A stretch of DNA of 64,000 nucleotides from Manis javanica. Lineage: Eukaryota; Chordata; Mammalia; Pholidota; Manidae. Position 1 is the first letter of the stretch, and the number at the start of each line of letters is the position of its first letter. The stretch lies in the NCBI RefSeq assembly GCF_040802235.1, contig NC_133170.1, positions 6,463,001 through 6,527,000 on the forward strand. Direction: 5' to 3'. Made by a program: the position numbers and the translations under genes. The notes below the pieces were generated by a model. It saw only the letters and a list, made by a program, of their open reading frames with translations, searched no databases and had not been told where the DNA came from. Of this stretch, positions 1-11,833 are shown one piece after another.

Positions 1-757
1 TCCTACACTATGGGAGAATATGTTCGTAGATGACTCCCCTAATAAAGGGCTAACATCCACAATATATAAAGAACTCACATGACTCGATACCCCAAAAATA
101 AATAATCCAATTAAAAAATGGGTGAAGGACCTGAACAGACATTTCCCCAAAGAAATACAAATAGCCAACAGGCACATGAAAAGATGCTCCACATCGCTAA
201 TCATCACGGAAATGCAAATTAAAACCACAATGAGATATTACCTCACACCAGTTAGGACGGTCAACATCCAAAAGACAAGGAACAACAAACGCTGGCAAAG
301 ATGCGGAGAAAGGGGAGCCCTCCTACACTCTTGGTGGGAATGTAAACTGGTGCAACTGTTCTGGAAAGCAGTATGGAGGTTCCTCAAAAAACTAAAAATA
401 GAAATACCATTTGACCCAGGAATTCCACTCCTAAGAATTTACCCAAAGAAAACAAGATCCCAGATGCAAAAAGACATATTGCACTCCTGTCTTTATCACA
501 GCACTATTTACAATAGCCAAGATATGGAAGCAATTTACCCATCCATAGATAATGGATAAAGAAGATGTAGTACATACACACAGTGGAATATATTTAGCCG
601 TAAAAAGAAAACAAATACTACTATTTGCAACAACATGGACAGTGACTGCAATGCAGGGGGTGAGGACTTGATGATATGGTTGAATGTTGAAATCACTGTG
701 TTGTTTATGTGAAACCATCGTAAGATTGCACATCAATGATACTTCAATAAAAAAAAA
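1..757 (+). mobile_element. LINE-1 3' end (ORF2 tail and 3' UTR), relatively young copy
   Basis: This is the last part of a LINE-1 retrotransposon whose 5' side lies outside the window. The sequence is clearly homologous to the copy at 21548-23557, and the longest open piece (122-559) matches the C-terminal end of LINE-1 ORF2. The 3' UTR ends in an AATAAA-type signal and an A-run at about 744-757. The frame is broken, so the copy is dead. Compared with the second copy, about 290 bases around the ORF2/3' UTR boundary are missing, with the join near 634-638. The assignment to LINE-1 is firm; the subfamily is not determined. Confidence 0.93.
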
Positions 758-1714
758 GGACTTGGCCGCTTCTTCCCTATGGCTTCTGAATCACTTTGTC
801 ATCTAGTTTTAAAACTTACTGCTATATCATGACAACATTTTCAGTACAAATTCTGTAGAAAGGTAAATCTTCAAATATTAAAGAGTTAGGCAAAGCTGCA
901 AAGTAATTATTCCACTGAATGCTAACTATCAGATTTTTAAAGTTAAGATTTAACCATTCAGGAAATTGTTTGTTCCTTAGGGGTTTAGTCTTCCAACTTT
1001 TAATGGAAGTGTAATATACACAGAAAAGTGCACATGCCATGACCAATGAATTTTCAGGAAAGAAACACACTCCAGTAACCTGTGCCCATCCTTAGGTCTG
1101 TAAATCCCAGCAACTCTCTGACCATCTGTATTTAGACACCACAGGAGTGAAACCTGGTTTTATTCACTGGAACGTCTTTCAAAATAAGAACTCTTTCTTT
1201 TAAATATCAAACTGAGAACAGAAAAATTATAGCAGGAAAATATCTTATGAATAAATAAGACACTTTGATGAGTCATCTGCATAATCAATGTTTTAATTTC
1301 TCATACTGATAGGACACAACCTAATTTATTTCAAAACATCTACTTTCCTTGAAAATACTTTTAGATTTTTAAATGCACATGCTTGTTTTTCCCAGTCTTA
1401 ATTTCTGTTAGAGATAAATCCAAATGGAAAAGTGTCTTTAAGTGCCTTACATTTATTTTTTGTGGTCTTTATAACAGCGACAGTCAACATCCCCAAATAA
1501 CCACAATTTACCAATCAAATTTCTTTCAAATAACTGTCTGTGAGCCCAGCTCTTCCTGCCATCTAAATCCTTGAAAATCTTTCATTCTAGTGATTCCGTG
1601 ACTCAAGGGATTCCTGAAGGTATCATCATTCCTGTTGATAATTTCTTTCCTACCAAGAAGCAAGTTATATGTAGAAAGGACCAGCAATTCTAGTACAAAA
1701 CCTGGCAGCTTCTC
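758..1714. other. AT-rich stretch without recognised features
   Basis: I see no gene, splice-flanked open frame or repeat that I can name here. It is probably intronic or intergenic. Confidence 0.5.
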
Positions 1715-1825
1715 TAGAGCAGAGAAACTTCAGCAAACCGGAGGCAAATCCCTTAAACTCTATGAGCCTGTTTCCTCATCTGCAAAAATGGGGATTGTAT
1801 TACTGAAGAATAAGTGAATGCCCCC
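1715..1825 (+). repeat. MIR SINE fragment
   Basis: The core resembles the MIR consensus: a stretch like 'cctcatctgcaaaaatgggg' followed by a divergent 3' part. MIR is an ancient tRNA-derived mammalian SINE mobilised by L2. The copy is partial and diverged. Confidence 0.75.
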
Positions 1826-1879
1826 AAACAAAAGAGCTCTTTTCAAATTTGGTTATAGCTGTGAAGGACTGCTATTAAA

Positions 1880-1995
1880 TCTAGAATAATGATCATTACA
1901 TTGGAAGTCATGTAATACAGCCCTTACCCTCCCATTGATTTGGTGGGTGACCTTAATTGAGTCATTAAATCTCTCTGGGCCTCATTGGTAAGAAC
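1880..1995 (+). repeat. Probable MIR SINE fragment
   Basis: It contains the MIR-like series 'gggtgacctt', 'gagtcattaaatctctctgg' and 'gcctca'. It lies just after another MIR piece in the same orientation and could be a second insertion. It is short and diverged. Confidence 0.6.
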
Positions 1996-2587
1996 ACTAG
2001 ACCAGAACACTGGTTCTCATCATTGTGATGGAGCACTTGAAATTCATAATCTCCTTTGCAGAACATGTTCAAGGGAGTAAAATAGTTGGTTTACCAACCA
2101 AGTTCTGTTCTATCACACACAGGGGACTCGTATTAGCAGAAAATATAACTATATTATACCTATTAGAAAAAAAAAAATCACAGCCACAAGCAAAGCCACA
2201 TTAAAAAAATGGGCTGAGTTTTTCTGTTAATTTCTATACAGATTTCATCGCAGACAGAGGGCAGAAAGTTTGAAAATATTTGAGTGAAAAATTAAGTGAG
2301 AAAATTCTATTCATCATCTAATTAACAGAAAGGAAAGCAATCTGGTCACTAAATTTAATTATTAATTATTTAATGATTTAATTTCAATAGTAGAACTCTT
2401 CACCCCAGTTCCTGGGAACAGAGTTCAAGAATCAAAGCCCTAGACCTTCTTCAAAGTCCCTTTTAGCCCTAGGACTCTGGATTTCCACTGAAATTTGCAT
2501 TCTGTTTATACATGTTACATGCTGTTCTGGGCATAAATAACATTTTTAGTAGTGCCTAAATGCTAACCATTTTTAGTGAAATAGCCC

Positions 2588-2633
2588 AGCACACATACAC
2601 ACACACATACAAACACCCCCCCACAAACACAAC
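2588..2633. repeat. Imperfect CA-rich microsatellite
   Basis: An interrupted run of CA dinucleotides with a C7 tract inside. It is simple-sequence DNA of low information content. Confidence 0.8.
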
Positions 2634-3050
2634 CCTGGAGTGTTGCATCTACAAGACATTCTTGAAGCTTCGTGAATGCTGTAATAGCACACAGGAGTAG
2701 TACCATCCCATATTCATTTGACAAACCAGCCACAGGCCATCTTTTCTTACAGAAGACCCTAGAAATCGGATATCAGAAATGTCCCCTTACACCCTACAAA
2801 CACTGCAAAGTATGTGATGTACACTTGTGGTATGCACTGAATTGACTAGTTCCAAAATGAGGACAATTTTAAGCAGTAAAAACATGATCTAGTAACTACA
2901 ATTCCCCATCTTAAGAGGATCATGACATCTTTAGGCATCATTATTTGAGGTGTAGCAGTCCTGAATTAAGTTAATGGACAAAAATAACCCTAGACACACT
3001 TTGGCTACAATATAAAATGTTTCAGTGTTTCTCCTTCATGTAATTCAGTA

Positions 3051-3104
3051 TACACACAGACACACACACACACACACACAGACACACACACACACACACA
3101 CACA
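3051..3104. repeat. (CA)n microsatellite
   Basis: About 54 bases of CA repeat interrupted by two GA steps, giving the pattern of blocks ACACAC-G-ACACAC. It is likely to vary in length between individuals. Confidence 0.95.
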
Positions 3105-4520
3105 ATGTTGAAATGGAATACGTTTTTAAATGACACTGTTTTTCTTGGTAGGTATTATATGTTTACATATAAGTAACTTTCTAATGATGTAGAATATATG
3201 AAAATAGGACCCCTACTTTGCTTTTTAAGGTCCAAAGGTTTCCAATGATTTCTTCAAGTCACATGCCTGCTCATTACAGAACACAGAAGTTATACCATTT
3301 TGTTTTCCCATTTCTATTTTGTCCCAAGTATCGCCCTGTCAAGGCAGAAACAAGGAATCAATGAACAATTTAAAAAAAAGAAACTCAGCTCATTAACTGA
3401 CTAAAAACCTTTTTGTCTCAAACACAAAAAAGGGAAGACGGAAGTCTCAGACTGTTCGAACAAGTAAACGCCAGATTATGTGTCACGGAGACTTCCATTT
3501 CAGAGACTGCATCCCTTTGCAGAAAGAGAGCTACTGGGCTTCTTTAGAATATATGGCACTCTAATTTTTCTTAACATTTATCAGTTCTTTCAAAATGACT
3601 TTTGATTATTTTAATTCTTCCTGGATTAAGTATATTCAAGGGTGAAAGAGCATGACCTGAACTTTATAAGCTTTTGGTTGAACGGATCCAAAAGTAATGA
3701 AAATAGCAACAGTATCAATTTCATAAATAGGGTTATAAATAAATCCTCCCACCAATTCCTTTGTCTTCTGAACCTACCTTTTAGTTTTGAACAGAATACA
3801 TTCTCCTAAAAGTGCCAATTCCAGGAGAACCAAGGGGCATTATGCTTTTACAGTATTACTCTCATCCAAGTCACTAAAAAGCAATTACTCAGGTGCCATG
3901 AAAACAGGAAAAGGGAAAACAGAACAACTAAAGGACGGAGAGCTGCTCACCCACTGCTCACCTCAGTGGGGGTCCTTGTTTTCCGGAAGCCAACAACAGT
4001 TACATGTCGTGGGGACATTTGGTCACTTCCAGAAAGTATCCAGTACTATGCAACTGCTCCTGAATTTCAACCAACTTTAGATAGCTTGTAATGACCGCTC
4101 TAGGAGAGCCATAACATTTGCCAATGACTTTATTCAAATTATATTTAAACAAACACTTAAATAGTATTTTAGCAAAACACCAGTAGTAATAAGACAGCCC
4201 CAAACCGACTGCTAATAACAGTAATGCTTGCAGAAAATTTACACAAAGATGATTGTGATCTGCAAATGGAAAAACACCCATCCATTAAAAGTATTAATTC
4301 CTTCGCTTTCTCAATTGTTAGGATTACTGCTATGGCAATGACTGTTCATTTCTTTTCCTTGTTAAGTACTTTAAGGCACTCAAAAGAGAAAAACACATTC
4401 ACTAAATCTCCTCCTCTGGGACTCTATCAACCTTTTTTTTTTTTTTTTAAATTCCCAGGGTAACTTTATGATTTTCGTACAGGAGAGTTCTTAAAATGTC
4501 AAAGGACCAAGTTTCCTTAG

Positions 4521-4641
4521 TCAGGGTCCAGAAACTTTACACGAGATCACGCTGCCTCCTAGAGGCCAAAGGTACCAAGAACCACCTCGAGATTCACCAC
4601 AATGCCTAGTTTCAACAAACATCCCGTATCTTCTAATCCAA
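4521..4641 (+). other. Exon-like open interval, weak
   Basis: The interval follows a plausible acceptor ('gtttccttag') and ends at a strong donor ('ccaa|gtaagtatt'). One frame is open throughout (1 base plus 40 codons). The same frame is closed by a stop at 4492. An open frame this long is common by chance, there is no homology I recognise, and no neighbouring exon was found. It is recorded only as a possible plus-strand exon. Confidence 0.15.
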
Positions 4642-6579
4642 GTAAGTATTGATGGAGACCAAACAGAACATGCCCTGCTGATTTTGTTATCTTAAGCAAC
4701 TCTTTTCTAATTTCAAGGTAAATATCTACTTGCATTTAAAAAGCTGAAATGGTTTGGTAGGAAGTCTCCTGCAGAGGACCCAACTCTGAAGAGCAAACGA
4801 CAAATATTCTGCTGTCAATCACAATAATGGAATATTAATACCTGGGAACATTAAAATTAAAAAATGTATATTGTCAGTTTAAACACAATCATCCTGATAC
4901 TTAAATACCTAAAGGATTATTATTACACTGCTATACTCAATAATACACCCATACGACTAAAAAAGTTCTAAGTATAAAATAAAATTTTATATGTGAGTAT
5001 AATGTCTTATTAAAAAATGCATAAAAGTTTCTCAACGCAGCAAACATACTGAGGATGATGACACAGGCAAACAACGGTTGCTGTGAAATCCTTGTTCCCA
5101 ATGTTATTGTTAAAGAATCCATAGAAAACACTGCCATGAATAAAACTTAATTCAAGGAAGTGAAGTACAATGCCATCTTCCTCACTTCTTTTTGGCTGCA
5201 CGCTGCTCCATTGTGTTTGTGTAACACAAGCTCTGGAAAGTGGGTAGTTTCAATGCAGTTCTGCAGCAGTTACCCTGGGGATAAACGGACTCTCTAGCAC
5301 AAAGAACAATTCTAAGTAGGTCGAAGCATGAACAATACTTAGATCACCAGAACCTTCCAAAAAGACTTTTAAATACTCTGTCACTTCACCCAGAAAGGAC
5401 GAAAAATACAAAGAATCACAAGATACATTGTTAGAAACAAAAATGCTGCGGATTACAAAAAGGCTAACTATTAGAAGAAAATTTTCTGAGCTCCTAAACT
5501 GTGATTCCTTGTCAGTTTCAGATATTCACCAACAAAACATTTGGTCAAAGCTTACTACCATCCAGTTTAAGTTAAAGAAGTAAAAATAAAACAAAACTAC
5601 TAGATTGGAGATAAAAACAAACAGGAATCAACGTGCTTAAAACATCATTTGGTATGGACTCAGAGCCTGGGCCCTATTACACTGATACTTTTTTTAAAAC
5701 ATCAGTAGTTTAAAAAAAAAGTTTGAAAAGGCTTATAAAAGCAAAAGAGCAAAAGCAAAGATTCTAATAACAACCAGAACACAAAGGCATCTTATGGAGA
5801 GTGCTAGAAAAGCAAACAGAACACATGTTACACCCTCATTTTTACTGCACTGTTAACCAACACAGAGAGGCCCTTACCACTGTTTATCTCATTTCCTCAA
5901 CAATTTCTGGCTGTCTGGGTCCCTTGATGGTGGGAAAAGAAACTAACTTTAAAAGCTGCATCATCTCTTGAGCTACAAGACTCAACAGAAATCCAAGGGC
6001 TTCAAGTTCAGCAAATAACCATGACAAGTATCCCAAAGATGATGGGCCTAGAAATCCTCGCAGCTGACTATTATTTCTGTTCTTAGTCCTTGATGAGAGA
6101 GTCCCAGTACAGCGATTACACTTGTTGAATAAACAAGGAAGAAAATTTGGAACTGATCTTTTTTGGGGTTTTTTTGGTGGCAAGGATCCAAGAACATGTA
6201 GGGCTAGCTTACAAAGAGGTTAACGTATTCTGCAGATGGAATGGTTTCTGACAGAATCCAAACCAGGGCTGCACCTCGGACAAGACTGGAACTGGGAGTC
6301 GGACGACCACCAAAAACTGAAGGAGTATCTGCTTCTCACCTCCGTGTCTCCTGCCATCAACTCTTCTTTCTTCGCCCACAACCTTCTCTGTGCTTCCATC
6401 CTCCTGGCCTACCGCACAGAGGCCCCAATTTCACATATTAATATGATTTCCCTAGTCCAAGTTCCACATTCCTCGTAGCATATTCTGAGTGCCCAGCAGA
6501 GGTCTGCCTATCTATGGTCAAATCATCCAGGCCCAGTCACACGGAGTCCTGGAAAGCCCATCATTTGGTGATGAATTCT

Positions 6580-7965
6580 TTTTATTCCTTTTGCTTTTAT
6601 ATGTCTGAAAATGTCTGTAAGTCTTAATATTTCACCTTTATTTTTGAAACTTATTTTCGGTGGTACAGAATTCTAGGTCTGTAGTCCTTCCTTTGAGTAA
6701 AGATGTTGCTCCTTTGTTTTCTAACTTGTATCATTTCAGATGTGAAATTTGCTGTCAAATACCATCTTTATGCCTCCATATGTACTGAGTTTTTTCTCCT
6801 CTGACCACTCTAAACATTTTTCTTTTATCACTGGTTTTGATTATGATGCATTTCTGGGTAACTCTGTCAAGTGATTTTTGTGTTTGGGGTTTACTGAATT
6901 TCTTGAATTTATAGATTCATTGTTTTCACCAAATTTGGAAATTATCTGGCTATTATTTCTGCATAATTTTTTTTCTGGCCCCCACCCTTTTCCTCTTTTT
7001 TCCAGAGATTGCAAGCACACTATAGAGCAGAGCATTTCAAGTTGTCCACAGCTCACTTGTCCTCATTTCCCCCCTTGGTCTTGCCTCCCCAAACCCCCAG
7101 TGCGTTTCACTTCAGGTAATTCCTATTATGCCTAAAGATTCAGTATCTTTCCTTCTGCAATGTCTAATCTGTCACTACTCGCATCTGGTGTGTTTTTCAT
7201 CTCGTATATCGTAGTTTCCACCTTCAAAAGTTCTTTTTCATCTCCCATCCACACTTTTTCTTTTAACATACGGAATACAGTTACAATGACCTGTTTTAAT
7301 GCCCTTCTCTGATCCCCCTGACATCTGTGTTAGTTCTGGGTTGGTGTCAAGTGATTGATCTCCTCATTAAGGGCTGTGTTCCTGTTTCTCTGCATGCCTA
7401 GTAATCTTTGATTGGATGCCAGGCATTGTAAATTTTACTTTGTGTGATGTTGGATATATCTGAACTCCTATAAATATGCTTGAATTCTATTCCAAGATGC
7501 TGTTAGAAATTACTTGGAAACAGTTGTGCCTCTTGGGTCTTGCTGTTCTGATCTTTAGGCAGATCCCAGCCATTGCTGAGTCTAGGGCTAATTACTCACC
7601 ATTATTAAGGCAAAACTATCCTGAATATTCTCCCCAAGGCCCCACAGCTCAGGAAAAACACTATGTTCTTAGAGCATTTAGGCACTGTTTCTCATCATCT
7701 GTCTTGGGTGGTTATCCTTGGCCTCGGGTAGTTTCACTGCAAGTGCTCTGATCAGGATTCCGCAGAGGGTCCCGCTGCGCATCTCCCAGGATCTCTCTCC
7801 TGTCTGGTACTCTGCCCTACAAGTTCCAGCCACCATGGTCGCCTTGGATTCTCAATTCAAGAGTCCCCTGGGCTTCCCCTGGGACTTCCCCCTCCCTAAC
7901 TTGTGGCCTGCAAGCACTCTCAGGGCAGCAAATCAGAGGAATTTTAGGGCTCACGTCACTGACTT
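6580..7965 (-). mobile_element. Old LINE-1 (L1M-type) 5'/ORF1 region, antisense
   Basis: Read on the minus strand, this looks like the 5' UTR and ORF1 region of an old mammalian LINE-1. Hallmarks on the plus strand are antisense phrases such as 'tatgtctgaaaatgtctg', 'ttgattggatgccaggcatt', 'cagttctgggttggt' and 'gcctcgggtagtttc'. All frames are interrupted. Boundaries are approximate, and subfamily assignment would need a consensus alignment. Confidence 0.75.
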
Positions 7966-8040
7966 CCCATGGCCAGGCCTAATTGTGTTGTTTCTCAGGA
8001 TCACTGTTCTTTTTACCTAACACCATGAATTTGGTCGGGG

Positions 8041-8071
8041 TTTTTGTTTGTCTGTTTGTTTGTTTGTTATT
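8041..8071 (+). repeat. (TTTG)n simple repeat
   Basis: A run of imperfect TTTG/TCTG tetranucleotides. Confidence 0.85.
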
Positions 8072-8299
8072 ATTTTCTGGTTTGAGATGGCGGGAGTGTA
8101 TGTGGCTACTCCATGCTACGCAGAAGCGGAAGTTCAAACCCACCTATTTAGAAAGAGGGAGAGAAACAGCAATTCAGAGACCGACTGGCAGATACCCCAG
8201 AAAATATCTACACCACGTGGATCCTATAATAAACAATATGCAACAGCACGTGGAATTTATCAGATCACATTGGTCATACTCGACACTTCCTGGCTTATT

Positions 8300-8490
8300 T
8301 ATTTATACAAATATTTATTAAGTGTCTGCTATGCTCAAGATCCTCAGAATATACAAATGAGGAAAATATGGTTTCTGTCCTCCTATAGCTGATCATTTTG
8401 TAGAGAAGACAGACACTAAACAAATAATAGTTCCTAGGTAGTAAGGGACAGACAAGTGAAAGATGACTCCATAGAGCAGGGTGCTGCAAT
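8300..8490 (-). repeat. L2 LINE 3' region, antisense
   Basis: The plus strand shows the antisense L2 series: 'aaatatttattaagtgtctg', a 'ctatgctcaagatcctcaga' block, 'gtttctgtcctcctatagct' and 'gacagacactaaacaaataa'. It is an ancient, non-coding remnant. Confidence 0.8.
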
Positions 8491-9142
8491 TAGGCTCACC
8501 CCAGGAACTAAAATAAGAAACAGTAAATGCAGGATGAATTGAAGATACGCTAAGGAAGACATCTTGTCAGAAACAACAGAAATTCCAAAGCTTAGTCTGA
8601 GAGTTATCTTCTTAAACTTCAGATGGAATAGCCAATTATTTTACTTGTATTATTTATTAAGCTGATAATTTTCAATTAACATCATTTTTCACAGTGCTAT
8701 GTTTAAGTACCTGAACAGTTTTCCCCTTTTCAGATTTAAGAAAGCTACAATGCCCAATAAATCATTACATTATTGATTTGACTCAACATCAACATGCCTT
8801 CTTTCTGAAACAAGCAGGGTGAAGATAAAATTCAGCCCAGAATTTAATTACAAATTATTTTTATGTACTTGCTAAGGAAAGCACGCTGTTCTCTGAGTAT
8901 CTCGACTCATCCTCATTTCCTTGTTAGGATTTCTCTGTTTGAATGTTAGTATCTTAGAGGACAAAATACAGCCACGCTGCCCTCCTGGCCTCAGATATAT
9001 TATCCAACTCGCTGTACATTTCAGATGAATGCAATCCAAATTAACACAGAAACCTCTAAAATACTAACAGCCCTCACACACAAGGTTAAAATTCTACTAC
9101 AATAAAAACATCAGTGGGGAATAGTTCAGTCTCTACAAATCT
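8491..9142. other. AT-rich stretch without recognised features
   Basis: I see nothing that I can name between the L2 fragment and the LTR. Confidence 0.5.
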
Positions 9143-9694
9143 GTGTATACAGTAGGGGCTAAAAGCAGGCCGCCCTATAATGTGCCACTTTGGCCTGCAG
9201 ATTATTTTGAGCGCAACATGATCAAGGCCCAAAAGACTCAGAAAGAAACTCTGAACTTGCCTCTAGCTGCATAAAAAGAATTTAGATAGACGACCTGCTC
9301 CAGGCAGAGGAGCAATCACCAAAGGTAACATTATGACATGAACTAGGGGTGGTAACAAGGAGGAATTTAGCAAAATCTATTAAAATTCCTCTCTGTCCTA
9401 CTGTTTCTATGTTACCCAGCAAACATTTGTTTACCAAACAGTGTCTATTTCATACTCCCGTGAATTGCTTCCCTTTCCTTCTTAAGTCCCAGACCCCTTT
9501 CCCCGTCTCCCTGGTCCAGGATGACATACAGACCTCATTCTCCCTGACTGTCTGGAATCTCCTATCTATGCATTCCCCATACAGACATAATTAAACTTTG
9601 TTTTTTTCTCCTGTTCACCTGTGTCATGTCAAGTTGATTCTTAGGCCAGCCAGAAGAACCTTGAAAGGTAAAGTAAAGGTTTCCCTCCCCTACA
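9143..9694 (+). mobile_element. Solitary endogenous-retrovirus-type LTR (ERVL-like)
   Basis: A block of about 550 bases begins with TGT and ends with ACA, as LTRs do. It carries an ATTAAA-type poly(A) signal near 9590 followed by a T-rich region ('ctttgtttttttctcctgtt') and a 3' part with 'ggccagccagaagaacct', a phrase typical of mammalian ERV LTRs. No gag, pol or env sequence flanks it, so it is probably a solo LTR left after recombination. I could not find a convincing target-site duplication, so the ends are approximate. ERVL class is a recollection, not a measured match. Confidence 0.7.
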
Positions 9695-10934
9695 ATGCCA
9701 TGGACGGTTAGGTATTTTTTCACAGATACAGTCCTGAAGAAAGACAAGCACGCCAGTGAGTACCTTCGGAGGAGGGCGGACAATAGGACTCAAAGCATCA
9801 ATCCAAGACAGAAGTTGAACCAAATCTGGGCCTTTATAATGTTATGACTTTATGACTTGCCAATTTCATCCACAAAGATGCCTTTGACAGGAGACAGCCA
9901 TACCCTAGACGGAACGCAGGGTTTACTCTGCTTTTCCTAACAGCACTCGACACTCATGACTGGCGTGGTAGTTTTGGCTATTTTCCAGTAACATTTTCAG
10001 AAATGGTGAATGTTATGGCTCACATAAATTCACTTAGATAATAAAGATGAATTTTTCATTTCTGTGTCTTAAGCTCACAAAATGCTTTTATATCATGAAA
10101 CAACTGAGTGACATGAAAATTCTTGATTTAATTCAAGACACTAACTAGAAAAACCTAAAGACTATGCCAATTCAGTGTCACACATCATGCACTGAATTAA
10201 GTTTAATGATGAACTTAAAGGTGAGGATAGATGGACCCAAAGTAATCCTATGTGCTATGAAACAAAACATATTTTAAAAAATTTTTAACCAGCAACATAA
10301 AGTCTTTGCACACAGTACAACCTGACAATTAAAAAAAAAAAACCATTTCTCTCAAAGGAAGCTGCTCATTTCCACTCTTAGCTTTTTGGACAAGTATTGC
10401 AATTCAAAGTAATGAAGCTAATTACTTTGTAGTGCTTATTACCTATAGTGTAATTAAGGTAGTGTAACTGCAAAGTAGTGAAGCTAATGCTTTAATGAAG
10501 GTAACAGAAAAATGTAAAAACACTTACTCCCTCAAGTCACTCCCATATTACTCACTCACTCACAGTATAGATTATGTTAAAGAGAAAAGAACACTGTTAT
10601 ATACAACACAGTGTTCTGCCTGTGGACCACAGAGAACTTGTCTCTCATCTCGCGTTACCAATATGCCAACTTCTCCTCAATGCCACTCTTCAATGCCAAT
10701 TCAGTAACTAGTTGAAAAGGTAGAAAATATACAACTTTTATAATCATTTCATATTTTACCTTTAGTAGATTCTTTTTCTTAAAGCTAAACAGGCTAATCA
10801 AGTCAACTCTCTCCCTGGTGGCAAATAACTAGTGAAGAAAAACTAGGAATTATTCTTGGCATGAAAGAAATTAATTAATGCCACTTGCAGTATTTTAAAG
10901 ATACAAATCCAAAACTACCATGAAAGTCATGTGA
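9695..10934. other. AT-rich stretch with a small local repeat
   Basis: No gene or named repeat. It contains a short local duplication: an 18-bp motif at 10405-10422 recurs at 10471-10488 with one mismatch. The first copy is also the left part of a 9-bp inverted repeat (10405-10413 with 10421-10429). Confidence 0.5.
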
Positions 10935-11095
10935 CTGCTTCACTCGACAGGTGTGTACCGAGCATCATCGGCTGGGCACCAGGTGCACAGCGGTAAACAG
11001 TGCATGTAATCCTACCTGCCTGGAGCTTACAGTCTGAAAGAACAAGGCAGAGGAGAAGCAAGTGTACAAAGAAAAAGTAAAGGCTGCTAATACTA
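10935..11095 (-). repeat. L2 LINE 3' region, antisense
   Basis: It shows the antisense L2 pattern: 'gtgtgtaccgagcatcatc', a 'ctgggcaccaggtgc' block, 'cctgcctggagcttacagtc', then AG-rich sequence. Diverged and non-coding. Confidence 0.7.
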
Positions 11096-11454
11096 TGGGG
11101 AAAAAATGAAGTTTGGGTGAGATGTTTGTTGTAATCTGAAATGAACTCAAATCAGGCTCTTTCCAAGCAAGCGGGGGCAAGATGGCTCATCGATCTAAAC
11201 ACCACTTTGCTTTTCTCCAAGACGGGTATATGCTTTATCACCAAACTAGGACACTTATCCAGGACCACGCTAAACAGGAAGACGCCAGGACTAAAGCCAG
11301 GGGGTTCCCAAGGAAAAAAGTGTCATACGGGAAATGAGGATAACAATATATATGTCTTTTATTGAATTATAACCAATACTTTAAGAAGACTTTATAAAAA
11401 AAAGATGTGATGAGGCCTCTATTTTAATTACAATTTGATATAGTTTCATACTTT

Positions 11455-11655
11455 CTAGAGACCTGGAATAGACCCTTCCCAACTCCCATCCCACCTTCCC
11501 CAGTCAGAGATCTAGACTATATCCTTGCTAACTACTAATCCCACCTTACCCAATCTAAATTTTACCCATTCTTCAAAATTAAGTTCAAATATCACTTCGA
11601 GGTATCAATATCATGGAGTATTTATTCTGTGACCATCCAAACCTAACAGTCAATT
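11455..11655 (+). repeat. Probable L2 LINE 3' region
   Basis: A sense-orientation L2-like series with 'cttcaaaattaagttcaaat', 'atcactt' and a following 'tgtgacc'. The match is partial and old. Confidence 0.55.
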
Positions 11656-11833
11656 GGCAAAAGGACAATGTGATATAAAAGATCAGACTCTAGAATGATG
11701 TGATCAGAGACAGAAAAGGAAAAGCAAATTTTAAGGCAGGTCACACAGAACTGAGTATGTGTATGACAGTACCCAATCTGTACTGAAGTAGGAAGATCTG
11801 CTCTTGAGAAAGTTCTCTACAGACAGGATCTGG

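Larger units (their letters stand above)
2000..6570. other. Unique, AT-rich DNA with simple repeats
   Basis: No gene is recognised. It contains imperfect CA tracts (2588-2633 and 3051-3104) and a run of 16 T at 4433-4448. The 100-aa minus-strand open frame at 5884-6183 has no support beyond its length. An exon-like interval at 4521-4641 is listed separately as weak. The 4.9-5.6 kb part is free of recognisable repeats. Confidence 0.5.
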
